Shown here: positions 1-5,019 of the stretch, in pieces
Numbering within the stretch: the first letter of the stretch is position 1
How the letters are laid out: each line of letters starts with the position of its first letter
Assembly: GCA_024679635.1 (NCBI GenBank)
Contig: JAIBDA010000100.1
Coordinates: forward strand, 1-5,019
DNA length: 5,019 bases
From: Amphritea sp.
Lineage (GTDB): Bacteria; Pseudomonadota; Gammaproteobacteria; Pseudomonadales; Nitrincolaceae
Direction: 5' to 3'
The notes under the pieces: model-generated
Database searches by the model: none
Told to the model about the DNA's origin: nothing
The model's input: the letters and a program-made list of their open reading frames with translations, nothing else
Position numbers and translations under genes: made by a program

Positions 1-131
1 CAATGATTCCTGAGCTATATACAATGGCGATTCATCTTTCTGGCGGATTATGGATTCTGGCCTGGGTGTTATTTCTGATCCCCTACACTCCGATTCTGTT
101 GAAGCCCCGGACTGATGGACAGTTTGGATGA
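1..131 (+). CDS. nnrS: NnrS family protein, C-terminal end (partial)
   Basis: This is the 3' end of a gene that begins before the window. The reading frame starting at base 3 runs 42 codons to a TGA at 129-131. The visible tail has one hydrophobic helix (about GGLWILAWVLFLIPY) followed by the ending PILLKPRTDGQFG. A Trp-rich last transmembrane helix followed by a short 'P-I-L-L-x-P-R-x-D-G' tail is what I recall of the C-terminus of NnrS proteins, polytopic haem- and copper-containing inner-membrane proteins linked to nitric oxide and nitrosative stress. Only the tail can be seen, so the assignment rests on this short match. No obvious rho-independent terminator follows it, so some read-through into the small downstream gene on the same strand is possible. 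Confidence 0.68.
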   Translation, partial: MIPELYTMAIHLSGGLWILAWVLFLIPYTPILLKPRTDGQFG

Positions 132-219
132 TTTTAGTCATACAGACCGAAGCTGGGCCACTAACTAAACAGTACTTCGCGACTTGCTAGTGGAGAGAAA
201 AGTTCTAACAGCGGCCCTG

Positions 220-239
220 GAACAGAGCTGTTCTCAGCT
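220..239. repeat. Two overlapping short dyads upstream of the TfoX-domain gene
   Basis: Two inverted repeats overlap here. GAACAG (220-225) pairs with CTGTTC (228-233) around a 2-base centre. AGCTG (226-230) pairs with CAGCT (235-239) around TTCT. They lie 19-38 bases before the ATG at 258, which is where an operator or a leader hairpin for the downstream gene could sit. The two stems are mutually exclusive as RNA. The first dyad is LexA-like only in having GAAC/GTTC ends, and its spacing is wrong for the Gram-positive box. The function is unknown and it may be chance. Confidence 0.3.
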
Positions 240-257
240 TTACTAAAGGTTGGATTG

Positions 258-563
258 ATGAAACGTTTAAGAGATATGCCAGGACTAGGACCGAAATCTG
301 AAAACTGGCTGTCAGAGATAGGTATTCATACCCCTGATGAATTACGGGAGATTGGTGCAATCAGGGCTTATATCAGACTTAAAAATGAATGCCGTAATAA
401 ACCCAGTCTGAATTTCCTCTACGCGATGGTGGGCGCTATCGAAGGAAAAAACTGGCTTACAATAGCTAAACATGAAAAAAGCCGATTACTAACAGAGCTT
501 GAAGGCTACCGGGAGCTCGACGAGCTGTTTCAGGCTGAAGGGATTAATATAACGCCACCATAA
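258..563 (+). CDS. TfoX C-terminal-domain protein (stand-alone)
   Basis: This is a small protein of 101 residues if it starts at the ATG at 258; the frame could also open at a TTG one codon upstream (255). AAAGG at 245-249 lies 8 bases before the ATG, which favours that start. The sequence opens with LRDMPGLGPKSENWLSEIGI and continues through TPDELREIGAIRAYIRLK, then SLNFLYAMVGAIEGKNW. This is the helix-hairpin-helix-like TfoX C-terminal domain (TfoX_C). The N-terminal TfoX domain present in full-length TfoX/Sxy competence regulators is absent, and no coding for it is visible upstream. Stand-alone TfoX_C proteins are common in gammaproteobacteria and have no settled function; DNA or protein binding through the HhH fold is plausible but unproven. 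The gene is single and is followed at once by a strong terminator. Confidence 0.85.
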   Translation: MKRLRDMPGLGPKSENWLSEIGIHTPDELREIGAIRAYIRLKNECRNKPSLNFLYAMVGAIEGKNWLTIAKHEKSRLLTELEGYRELDELFQAEGINITPP

Positions 564-581
564 TACCTAGCTATTAAAACA

Positions 582-610
582 AAAAAGGAGACTATTAAAG
601 TCTCCTTTTT
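582..610. terminator. Bidirectional rho-independent terminator
   Basis: A perfect 12-bp stem (582-593 with 599-610) closes a 5-base loop, ATTAA. The G+C core GGAGACT/AGTCTCC is flanked by A-runs on the left and T-runs on the right (TTTTTGCTTTTT), so it gives a U-tract in both directions. It sits between two convergent genes, 18 bases after the TfoX-domain stop and about 80 bases past the acuI stop, and can end both transcripts. Confidence 0.9.
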
Positions 611-688
611 GCTTTTTCAAACAAGGAAAGCTCAACTTTCCATCTCGCTACTCACCAGTGACGTCCAGCAAGTGGCGAAGCGGTGTTC

Positions 689-1672
689 TCACTTGTTCGG
701 ATCAACCAGGGTGCGACCCTGAATTTTTCCAGCCACAATATCGGCAGCTGCCTGCGGCAGTTCAGATAACCCAACAACACTGGAGATCTCACCAAGCGCT
801 TTAGCTGGTAGATCAGAAAGTAAGCGCTTCCAGGCTTCTGTGCGGATATCGATTGGACACATTACCGAATCCACTCCCTGTAAGCGAACATTACGCAGAA
901 TAAACGGCATGACCGTTGTCGGTAGCTTATAGCCTCCAGCCAGACCACAGGCTGCCACCGTACCGCGATAATCCATTTCAGCCAATACCCGCGCCAAAAT
1001 AGCATCGCCTACGGTATCAATAGCACCCGCCCAGCGTTGTTTTTCCAAAGGCCGTGCTTTCTCTGCCATCTCTTCCCGGGACAACAACTCAGTAGCACCC
1101 AGACCACGCAGGTAGTCATGAGTTGACTCACGCCCGGTCACCGCAGAAACGGTATATCCCAGCTTATTGAGTATTGCCACGGCAACACTACCCACCCCGC
1201 CGGCAGCTCCGGTAACTACAATCGGGCCACTATCGGGCGTAATCCCTCCGTCTTCCAGCGCCATCACACATAACATTGCTGTCAGGCCTGCTGTACCGAT
1301 AGTCATCGCTTTTGCGGCATCCATACCCCGGGGCATTTTAACCAGCCATTCTGGTTTTAGGCGAGCATACTGACTGTATCCACCCCAATAGCGCTCGCCG
1401 ACACTCCAGCCAGTCATAATAACCTGGTCCCCTGGCTGAAAAGCGGGATCCCGAGACTCTTTGACTACACCAGCAAGATCAATACCCGGCACCATAGGGA
1501 AGCTGTGAACAATCTTTCCGGTTCCAGTTACCGCAAGACCGTCTTTATAATTAAGAGAGGAGTAAGACACCTCAACCAATACATCTTCATCAGGAAGGTC
1601 ACTTAAATCTAACTGCTTTATTGCGGCCAGGGTTTTCCCTTCTTCTTGTTCCAGTACCAGGGCATTAAACAT
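689..1672 (-). CDS. acuI: Acrylyl-CoA reductase AcuI (YhdH), MDR superfamily
   Basis: This is a 327-residue, zinc-free medium-chain dehydrogenase/reductase of the YhdH/AcuI family, which reduces acrylyl-CoA to propionyl-CoA with NADPH in the cytoplasm. That reaction removes the toxic electrophile in acrylate, DMSP and 3-hydroxypropionate metabolism. Family landmarks are the N-terminal SSLNYKD (38-44), the substrate-domain stretch GTAGLTAM (126-133), the Rossmann nucleotide loop VTGAAGGVGS (153-162), AVTGR (177-181) where NADPH-preferring members carry the phosphate-binding residues, and the C-terminal GKIQGRTLVD (315-324). The length is typical of the family. The ATG at 1672 has a strong Shine-Dalgarno, GAGGTGAT, ending 2 bases upstream. 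It is transcribed away from a GntR regulator gene and shares a control region with it. No DMSP lyase, acrylate-CoA ligase or propionate gene is visible nearby, so the physiological source of substrate is open; a general acrylyl-CoA or enal detoxifying role is possible. Confidence 0.93.
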   Translation of the reverse strand: MFNALVLEQEEGKTLAAIKQLDLSDLPDEDVLVEVSYSSLNYKDGLAVTGTGKIVHSFPMVPGIDLAGVVKESRDPAFQPGDQVIMTGWSVGERYWGGYSQYARLKPEWLVKMPRGMDAAKAMTIGTAGLTAMLCVMALEDGGITPDSGPIVVTGAAGGVGSVAVAILNKLGYTVSAVTGRESTHDYLRGLGATELLSREEMAEKARPLEKQRWAGAIDTVGDAILARVLAEMDYRGTVAACGLAGGYKLPTTVMPFILRNVRLQGVDSVMCPIDIRTEAWKRLLSDLPAKALGEISSVVGLSELPQAAADIVAGKIQGRTLVDPNK

Positions 1673-1707
1673 ATATCACCTCTCTTTACGTTTTTTTCTT
1701 CAGCAAT

Positions 1708-1740
1708 ATGTCTACGAAGCATGGTTGTATTCATAGACAT
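1708..1740. repeat. 10-bp imperfect inverted repeat in the acuI leader
   Basis: ATGTCTACGA (1708-1717) is repeated in inverted form as TCATAGACAT (1731-1740) with a single mismatch and a 13-base centre. It lies 36-68 bases upstream of the acuI start codon. It differs in sequence from the two TTGT...ACAA sites further upstream, so it is either a site for another factor or a hairpin in the 5' untranslated RNA of acuI. No U-run follows the stem directly on the acuI strand, although AAGAAAAAAACGTAAAG does follow, so a terminator or attenuator is not supported. Confidence 0.4.
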
Positions 1741-1767
1741 CTGTACCTGTAAATAGACTGAAAATCT

Positions 1768-1782
1768 ATTTGTCATACAAAT
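1768..1782. promoter_or_regulatory. Operator-like palindrome 1 (GntR/FadR type)
   Basis: ATTTGT-CAT-ACAAAT is a perfect 6-bp-arm palindrome around a 3-base centre. Its core, TTGTCATACAA (1770-1780), fits the TNGTNNNACNA pattern known for FadR-subfamily GntR repressors. It is the copy nearer acuI. The core plus seven downstream bases (1770-1787) matches the second site at 16 of 18 positions. It probably lies in or near the acuI promoter, and binding there would be expected to repress acuI; no single acuI -35/-10 pair stands out. Binding by the neighbouring regulator is inference from pattern and position. Confidence 0.65.
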
Positions 1783-1812
1783 TAACATTAATGCAATTTA
1801 CACCAAGTTTAA

Positions 1813-1823
1813 TTGTATTACAA
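1813..1823. promoter_or_regulatory. Operator-like palindrome 2 (GntR/FadR type)
   Basis: TTGTATTACAA is an 11-bp palindrome that also fits TNGTNNNACNA. It lies immediately upstream of the best -35 box of the GntR gene (1825-1830), where a bound dimer would interfere with RNA polymerase and give negative autoregulation. Its centre (1818) is 43 bp from the centre of site 1 (1775), close to four helical turns, so two dimers would sit on the same face of the DNA. Confidence 0.65.
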
Positions 1824-1824
1824 A

Positions 1825-1853
1825 TTAACAATTAGTCGTTTATATGAAATAAT
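1825..1853 (+). promoter_or_regulatory. Sigma-70-type promoter of the GntR gene
   Basis: TTAACA (1825-1830; 5 of 6 to the -35 consensus) and AATAAT (1848-1853; 5 of 6 to the -10 consensus) are separated by an ideal 17 bases. A start of transcription near 1860 would leave a leader of about 20 bases carrying AGGAGA (1868-1873), 6 bases before the GTG start. The -35 box adjoins operator-like site 2. Confidence 0.6.
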
Positions 1854-1879
1854 CTATTTACCACTGTAGGAGAATTTCC

Positions 1880-2620
1880 GTGAGTTTAGAAATAGAGCCC
1901 GTTGCTCAACGCAGCCTTTCAAGCCAGATCGCCCATCAGATACGTCAGGCAATTATGGATGGCTCTCTGAAAGCGGATGACCGCCTGCCAACAGAAGAGG
2001 AACTGGCACAGCGCTATCAGGTTTCTCGTCCCACCATCCGTGAAGCGCTCAAAAGACTGGCAGCTCAAAACCTAATCCGCTCCCGTCGCGGCCCTACCGG
2101 GGGTACATTTATCAACCGCCCCTCCGCTGCTGATCTAAGTGACGCACTCGCCAGCACCACTACCTTATTGCTTGGCATGGATGCCTTCTCAATGGAAGAT
2201 ATCAATCAAACTCGCTTACTACTTGGGACAAACTGCCTGCAGCTGGCCGCACAACATATCAGCAGCGAACAACTTGGCCAGCTAGAGCAAGAGCTGACTC
2301 AGCAGCAAGATAATAGCCTTTCACCAGAACAATTTTGTGCTTCTGATGTCCGCTTCCACCGTCTAATCGCTGAAGCATCAGGCAACCCTCTTCTCAGTTT
2401 TATAATGCGTAGTGTCATTGAAGCCCTGCAGCCGATTAGCAACATGGTGACGTTTCGCTTTCGAGAACGCTCAGTCATCATCGATCAACACCAACGTTTA
2501 TTCACTGCACTGCAACAGCATAATCCGGAACTCGCCTGTTCAATCTTTGCAGAACAGGTCCGTTATCTCGCTGAGAAAACAGATCAGGCACAACAGTGGA
2601 AAGCAAAAAAACCTGCTTAA
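1880..2620 (+). CDS. GntR-family regulator, FadR (FCD) subfamily
   Basis: This is a 246-residue one-component transcription factor. Residues about 10-78 form the GntR winged helix: SLSSQIAHQIRQAIMDG, then LPTEEELAQRYQVSRPTIREAL (recognition helix about 48-59), then the wing RSRRGPTGGTF. Residues about 103-232 form the all-helical FCD ligand-binding domain, with DVRFHRLIAEASGNPLL (156-172) as its signature. Of the usual FCD metal ligands, D156, H160 and probably H204 are present; by my alignment the final His of the common 'RxHL' is Tyr (Y229), so metal binding may be altered. The start is GTG at 1880 with AGGAGA 6 bases upstream. It is divergent from acuI and two matching palindromes lie between them, so it most likely regulates acuI and itself. 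The effector is unknown; a short carboxylate or acyl-CoA is a guess. Confidence 0.92.
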   Translation: MSLEIEPVAQRSLSSQIAHQIRQAIMDGSLKADDRLPTEEELAQRYQVSRPTIREALKRLAAQNLIRSRRGPTGGTFINRPSAADLSDALASTTTLLLGMDAFSMEDINQTRLLLGTNCLQLAAQHISSEQLGQLEQELTQQQDNSLSPEQFCASDVRFHRLIAEASGNPLLSFIMRSVIEALQPISNMVTFRFRERSVIIDQHQRLFTALQQHNPELACSIFAEQVRYLAEKTDQAQQWKAKKPA

Positions 2621-2648
2621 ACCTGAATCACATTTCGCCTAAATTAAC

Positions 2649-2664
2649 GTAGGCTTCGGCCTGC
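2649..2664 (+). other. Small UUCG-tetraloop hairpin after the GntR gene
   Basis: GTAGGC-TTCG-GCCTGC folds into a 6-bp stem (one G-T wobble) closed by a stable UUCG tetraloop, 29 bases past the GntR stop. No T-run follows it, so it is at best a weak terminator or an RNA-stabilising 3' hairpin. TATAAG at 2688-2693 just downstream could serve as a -10 box for zapG, but no good -35 box is visible. Confidence 0.35.
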
Positions 2665-2712
2665 AATTACGGTATTCTTCTGCAGTATATAAGAATGATT
2701 TAAGGAGTTACT

Positions 2713-3285
2713 GTGGAAGAGAATAGCGTCTGGATTATTGGTATCGTTGCCCTGGCAGCCGGAGCTTTAATCGGTTACCTGATGGGACGCTCCGGCGACA
2801 ACTCTGGCCAGCAAAAGCTTGTCGACCAGTTGAATGAAGCCCAACAGGAGCTCAGCGTATATAAAGAGGAGGTTAACGGCCACTTCGAAAAAACTGCAGC
2901 GCTGGTAAATAACCTGACAGAAAGTTACAGAGAGGTACACCAGCATCTGGCCCAGGGCTCAGAAAGCTTATGTAAAGGTGAGCACTCTCCGGCTCAGCTG
3001 GACCATGACACCCAACCTAAAATAGCTGAACTGACAGACAGCGAGCAGGAAGAACAAATACCAACAGTTACCGATGAGGTTACTGCTGTGCCTGAAGAAC
3101 CAGAAGCCATTGAGCCGCCGCGTGACTATGCGCCAAAGAGCCCTGATCAGGAAGGAACCCTGTCTGAGAAATTCGGTTTAAAAAAGGAGCTGGAAGCTGA
3201 CAAGGAAGAAGAGATCCCAACTCTGCTGAAAGATCACATTCCCGGCAATAGCCTGCGCGATGGCGACGAGAAGCAGTCTGCCTGA
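2713..3285 (+). CDS. zapG: ZapG/YhcB family (DUF1043) inner-membrane protein
   Basis: This is a 190-residue protein with one N-terminal membrane anchor (about 6-25, VWIIGIVALAAGALIGYLMG), then a charged coiled coil (about 32-78). The family's most conserved block follows, EEVNGHFEKTAALVNNLTES (52-71) continuing YREVHQHLAQGS. The motif PRDYAPK (136-142) is the second family landmark. ZapG/YhcB is a cytoplasm-facing protein that links cell division, elongation and envelope synthesis in gammaproteobacteria. E. coli YhcB is about 132 residues; the extra length here is acidic, low-complexity tail (about 105-135 and 158-190), rich in Glu, Asp and Pro. The GTG start at 2713 has AAGGAG (2702-2707) 5 bases upstream, and no better start exists. 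It is a single-gene unit with a strong terminator right after it. Confidence 0.88.
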   Translation: MEENSVWIIGIVALAAGALIGYLMGRSGDNSGQQKLVDQLNEAQQELSVYKEEVNGHFEKTAALVNNLTESYREVHQHLAQGSESLCKGEHSPAQLDHDTQPKIAELTDSEQEEQIPTVTDEVTAVPEEPEAIEPPRDYAPKSPDQEGTLSEKFGLKKELEADKEEEIPTLLKDHIPGNSLRDGDEKQSA

Positions 3286-3301
3286 CAGGTTCAGGCTATC
3301 C

Positions 3302-3340
3302 AACAATAAAAAACCGGCCACTAGCCGGTTTTTTATTGTT
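3302..3340. terminator. Strong bidirectional terminator, 17-bp perfect stem
   Basis: Bases 3302-3318 and 3324-3340 are perfect reverse complements, with CACTA as the loop. The core is CCGGC/GCCGG, flanked by six A's on the left and six T's on the right, so each strand yields a G+C stem followed by a U-tract. It lies between convergent zapG and the nif3-like gene, 16 bases after the zapG stop and 24 bases past the nif3 stop, and serves both. Confidence 0.95.
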
Positions 3341-3364
3341 TACAAATTAAGTTAACTTCTCCCA

Positions 3365-4126
3365 TTAAACCGGGTTATCGATATCGACAAATTGATGCTC
3401 CAGCTCAAATTTTTCTGCCAGATGCTCTCCCACCGCTTGCACACCATATCTCTCTGTAGCGTGATGCCCTGCTGCAAAATAGTGAATCCCCAATTCGCGC
3501 GCACAATGAACTGTAGGTTCAGAAATTTCACCGGATATAAACGCATCAAGCCCTAGAGCCGCCGCTTTTTCGATATACCCCTGTGCAGCACCGGTGCACC
3601 AGCCGACAGTCTCTATTCGCTCTGGCCCCCCTTCAATATGCATCACCTCACGCCCCAGCGTGGCAGCGATCTGCTGACTGAACTCATCTGCACTTAACGG
3701 GCTATCCAGGCGGCCAGTTAACCCGATACTTAAAGGGTTTTCTGATTCAAGTCCTCCACAAACCTGTAGTCCTAACTTTTCAGCAAGTTGTGCATTATTT
3801 CCCAACAGAGGATGACCATCTAAGGGTAAATGAAAGGCAACCAGGCTTATGTCATGATTCAGCAGGGTTTGCAGCCGACGTTTTTTCATTCCAGTAACAG
3901 GTTCGGCTTCACCTTTCCAAAAATATCCGTGATGCACCAGAATCAAATCAGCTTCCAACTCTACCGCTCTGTCCAGCAATGCCTGACTGGCAGTAACGCC
4001 TGAGATAATCCGGCTGACTTCAGGACAACCCTCAACCTGCAATCCATTGGGACAATAATCCCGAAATTTATCAGGCGTTAACAGAGTGTTACAGTAATTG
4101 GTCAGTTGTTTTAGTGATACGGCCAT
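3365..4126 (-). CDS. ybgI: Nif3/YbgI-family dinuclear metal-centre protein
   Basis: This is a 253-residue protein of the NIF3 (DUF34) family, which forms toroidal hexamers with a two-metal site in each subunit. The metal ligands known from E. coli YbgI are in place: the His pair in VHHG (H65, H66), the Asp in HLPLDGHP (D103), and the C-terminal AGHHATERYG, giving H221 and E225. Residues CPNGLQVEG (25-33) and SGEISEPTVH (198-207) are further family blocks. The length matches the short bacterial YbgI form, without the inserted PII-like domain of the longer members. The biochemical role is not settled; GTP cyclohydrolase I-like and metal-chaperone roles have been proposed. The ATG at 4126 has only a weak, A-rich ribosome site (AAAGAAAAG). 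It is divergent from degS/algW; I recall the same pairing in Pseudomonas. Confidence 0.93.
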   Translation of the reverse strand: MAVSLKQLTNYCNTLLTPDKFRDYCPNGLQVEGCPEVSRIISGVTASQALLDRAVELEADLILVHHGYFWKGEAEPVTGMKKRRLQTLLNHDISLVAFHLPLDGHPLLGNNAQLAEKLGLQVCGGLESENPLSIGLTGRLDSPLSADEFSQQIAATLGREVMHIEGGPERIETVGWCTGAAQGYIEKAAALGLDAFISGEISEPTVHCARELGIHYFAAGHHATERYGVQAVGEHLAEKFELEHQFVDIDNPV

Positions 4127-4141
4127 AATCTTTTCTTTAAA

Positions 4142-4171
4142 TTCCCAAAGTCACCGGATAATCCGTATAAT
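4142..4171 (+). promoter_or_regulatory. Sigma-70-type promoter of degS/algW
   Basis: A perfect -10 box, TATAAT (4166-4171), is preceded by TTCCCA (4142-4147; 4 of 6 to the -35 consensus) with an 18-base spacer. Transcription would start near 4178, about 40 bases before the GTG start of the protease gene. The shared 92-bp region must also hold the nif3 promoter on the other strand, for which I see no convincing pair of boxes. No sigma-E-like GGAACTT element is visible. Confidence 0.5.
4155..4165. repeat. CGGAT-A-ATCCG palindrome abutting the -10 box
   Basis: This is a perfect 5-bp-arm palindrome around one base. It lies inside the promoter spacer and ends exactly at the base before TATAAT. 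Its position suits a repressor site, but at 11 bp it is short and no matching copy was seen elsewhere in the window, so it may be chance. Confidence 0.3.
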
Positions 4172-4218
4172 TCTATGACAGCTGTATAACTTTACCACTG
4201 TTTATAAAGGCTTATTAC

Positions 4219-5019
4219 GTGATTCAACGCTTTGCTTTTCTGGTCTGGCCTATTCTTTCAGGAATTTTGGCGGCGATAGCGCTGCTAATCTATCTGCCGG
4301 ATATGTTTGCACCCCAGACAAGTTCACTGCAGATAAATCAGACTGAATACTCCCAGGGAAGCGGCCAGGGGCCTTTCTCCTATGCTGACGCCGTAGAACA
4401 TGCTGCCCCGAGCGTAGTGAACATCTATACCCGCACAGTTGTTCCTAACAGTAACAAACCACTCTACAACGACCCCAACATTCAAAAACATTATGATAAG
4501 AATCGCAATAAAGAGCGAGTTCAATCCAGTCTTGGTTCCGGTGTAATACTGAGTCCAGAAGGATACATCGCCACGAATAACCATGTTATATCCGGTGCCG
4601 ACAGTATCGTTGTTGCCCTCAAAGATGGCCGGGAAGCCACCGCATCAGTAGTCGGTAGTGACCCTGACACCGATCTTGCTGTATTGAAAATAACCCTTCC
4701 CAACCTTCCAGGCATTACCATTAGCTCATCTGCTAACCTCCGCGTGGGTGATGTTGCCCTGGCAATCGGCAATCCATTCGGCGTCGGTCAGACTGTGACC
4801 ATGGGCATCATCAGTGCAACCGGCCGTAATAAACTCGGGTTGAATACCTATGAAGACTTTATCCAAACTGATGCTGCCATCAATCCAGGCAATTCAGGCG
4901 GTGCTCTGATCAATGCTGCTGGCAGCCTGATCGGCATAAACACGGCAATCTTTTCACGCTCTGGTGGTTCACAGGGAATCGGCTTCGCCATTCCATCTAA
5001 TCAGGCAAAACAAGTGATG
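4219..5019 (+). CDS. degS: DegS/AlgW periplasmic serine protease, N-terminal part (partial)
   Basis: The first 267 codons of an HtrA-family protease are present; the window ends before the PDZ domain. An N-terminal signal anchor (about 6-26) holds it in the inner membrane with the protease in the periplasm. The trypsin-like catalytic triad is intact: H122 in ATNNHV, D152 in DTDLAVLK, and S226 in NPGNSGGAL. DegS (E. coli) and AlgW (Pseudomonas) sense misfolded outer-membrane proteins and cut the anti-sigma factor RseA/MucA to release sigma-E/AlgU. Stretches such as GNPFGVGQTVTMGIISATGRN (185-205, broken by family variation) and LNTYEDFIQTDAAINPGN read more like AlgW than DegS, as does a longer segment (about 76-104) before the protease core. 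The start is GTG at 4219 with AAAGG (4206-4210) 8 bases upstream; no in-frame ATG lies nearby. Confidence 0.93.
   Translation, partial: MIQRFAFLVWPILSGILAAIALLIYLPDMFAPQTSSLQINQTEYSQGSGQGPFSYADAVEHAAPSVVNIYTRTVVPNSNKPLYNDPNIQKHYDKNRNKERVQSSLGSGVILSPEGYIATNNHVISGADSIVVALKDGREATASVVGSDPDTDLAVLKITLPNLPGITISSSANLRVGDVALAIGNPFGVGQTVTMGIISATGRNKLGLNTYEDFIQTDAAINPGNSGGALINAAGSLIGINTAIFSRSGGSQGIGFAIPSNQAKQVM

Noticed and set aside
158..193. CCACTA / TAGTGG inverted repeat after the NnrS-like gene, considered as a terminator
   Set aside because: The stem is only 6 bp with a 24-base loop, and no T-run follows.
625..641. GGAAAG-CTCAA-CTTTCC hairpin past the acuI stop, considered as a second terminator
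   Set aside because: On the acuI strand the 6-bp stem is followed only by TTGTTTG. The strong bidirectional terminator at 582-610 explains termination better, though this stem may add to it.
1167..1373. Open frame of 68 codons on the + strand inside acuI
   Set aside because: It is antisense to a well-supported enzyme gene, its product is low-complexity Ala/Pro/Ile-rich, and it matches no family I know; it is a shadow of acuI.
2299..2481. Open frame of 60 codons on the - strand inside the GntR gene
   Set aside because: It lies wholly within the FCD-domain coding region on the opposite strand and shows no recognisable protein features.
3336..3345. TTGTTTACAA, similar to the acuI/GntR operators and followed by ATTAA
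   Set aside because: The half-sites are 2 bases apart instead of 3, and it lies at the edge of a terminator between convergent genes, so it is most likely chance in AT-rich DNA.
3349..3358. AAGTTAACTT palindrome just past the nif3 stop
   Set aside because: It is a short AT-rich self-complementary sequence between convergent genes, with no repeat or promoter context.
3352..3549. Open frame of 65 codons on the - strand overlapping the nif3-like gene
   Set aside because: It is another frame of the same strand as the Nif3 protein, which has all its metal ligands in its own frame.
4324..4772. Two overlapping open frames on the - strand opposite degS/algW
   Set aside because: Both are antisense to the intact protease frame with its catalytic triad and show no family signature.

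Overview
The window looks like chromosomal DNA of a gammaproteobacterium, probably a marine Oceanospirillales or Pseudomonas-like lineage. This rests on the gene content: a zapG (YhcB/DUF1043) gene, which is a gammaproteobacterial marker; a DegS/AlgW protease whose wording is closer to Pseudomonas AlgW than to E. coli DegS; a YbgI-type Nif3 protein next to it; and an NnrS tail. The taxonomic call is inference from remembered family sequences, not from a search. There are no rRNA or tRNA genes, insertion sequences, CRISPR arrays or phage genes, and coding density is normal.

Layout, left to right. (1) The last 42 codons and stop of an NnrS-like membrane protein (+). (2) A small stand-alone TfoX C-terminal-domain protein (+). 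(3) A bidirectional terminator, then acuI, an acrylyl-CoA reductase of the MDR superfamily (-). (4) A 207-bp AT-rich divergent control region with two near-identical TTGTNNTACAA operator-like sites 43 bp apart. (5) A FadR-type GntR regulator (+). (6) zapG, an inner-membrane-anchored coiled-coil cell-division/envelope protein with an unusually long acidic tail (+). (7) A 17-bp perfect bidirectional terminator. (8) A Nif3/YbgI-family dinuclear-metal protein (-). (9) A 92-bp divergent promoter region. (10) The first 267 codons of a DegS/AlgW periplasmic protease (+), cut by the window end before its PDZ domain.

How the genes work together: acuI and the GntR gene form a typical divergent enzyme/regulator pair, and the two operators between them match the general FadR-subfamily site TNGTNNNACNA. 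The simplest model is that the regulator controls both itself and acuI in response to a small acid or its CoA ester, such as acrylate or another C3 metabolite; the ligand is inference. zapG, nif3 and degS/algW are housekeeping or envelope genes that sit together but are transcribed as separate units. No stretch longer than 300 bases lacks a gene; the longest gap is the acuI/GntR control region. I found no convincing new system. The best target for follow-up is the phased operator pair.
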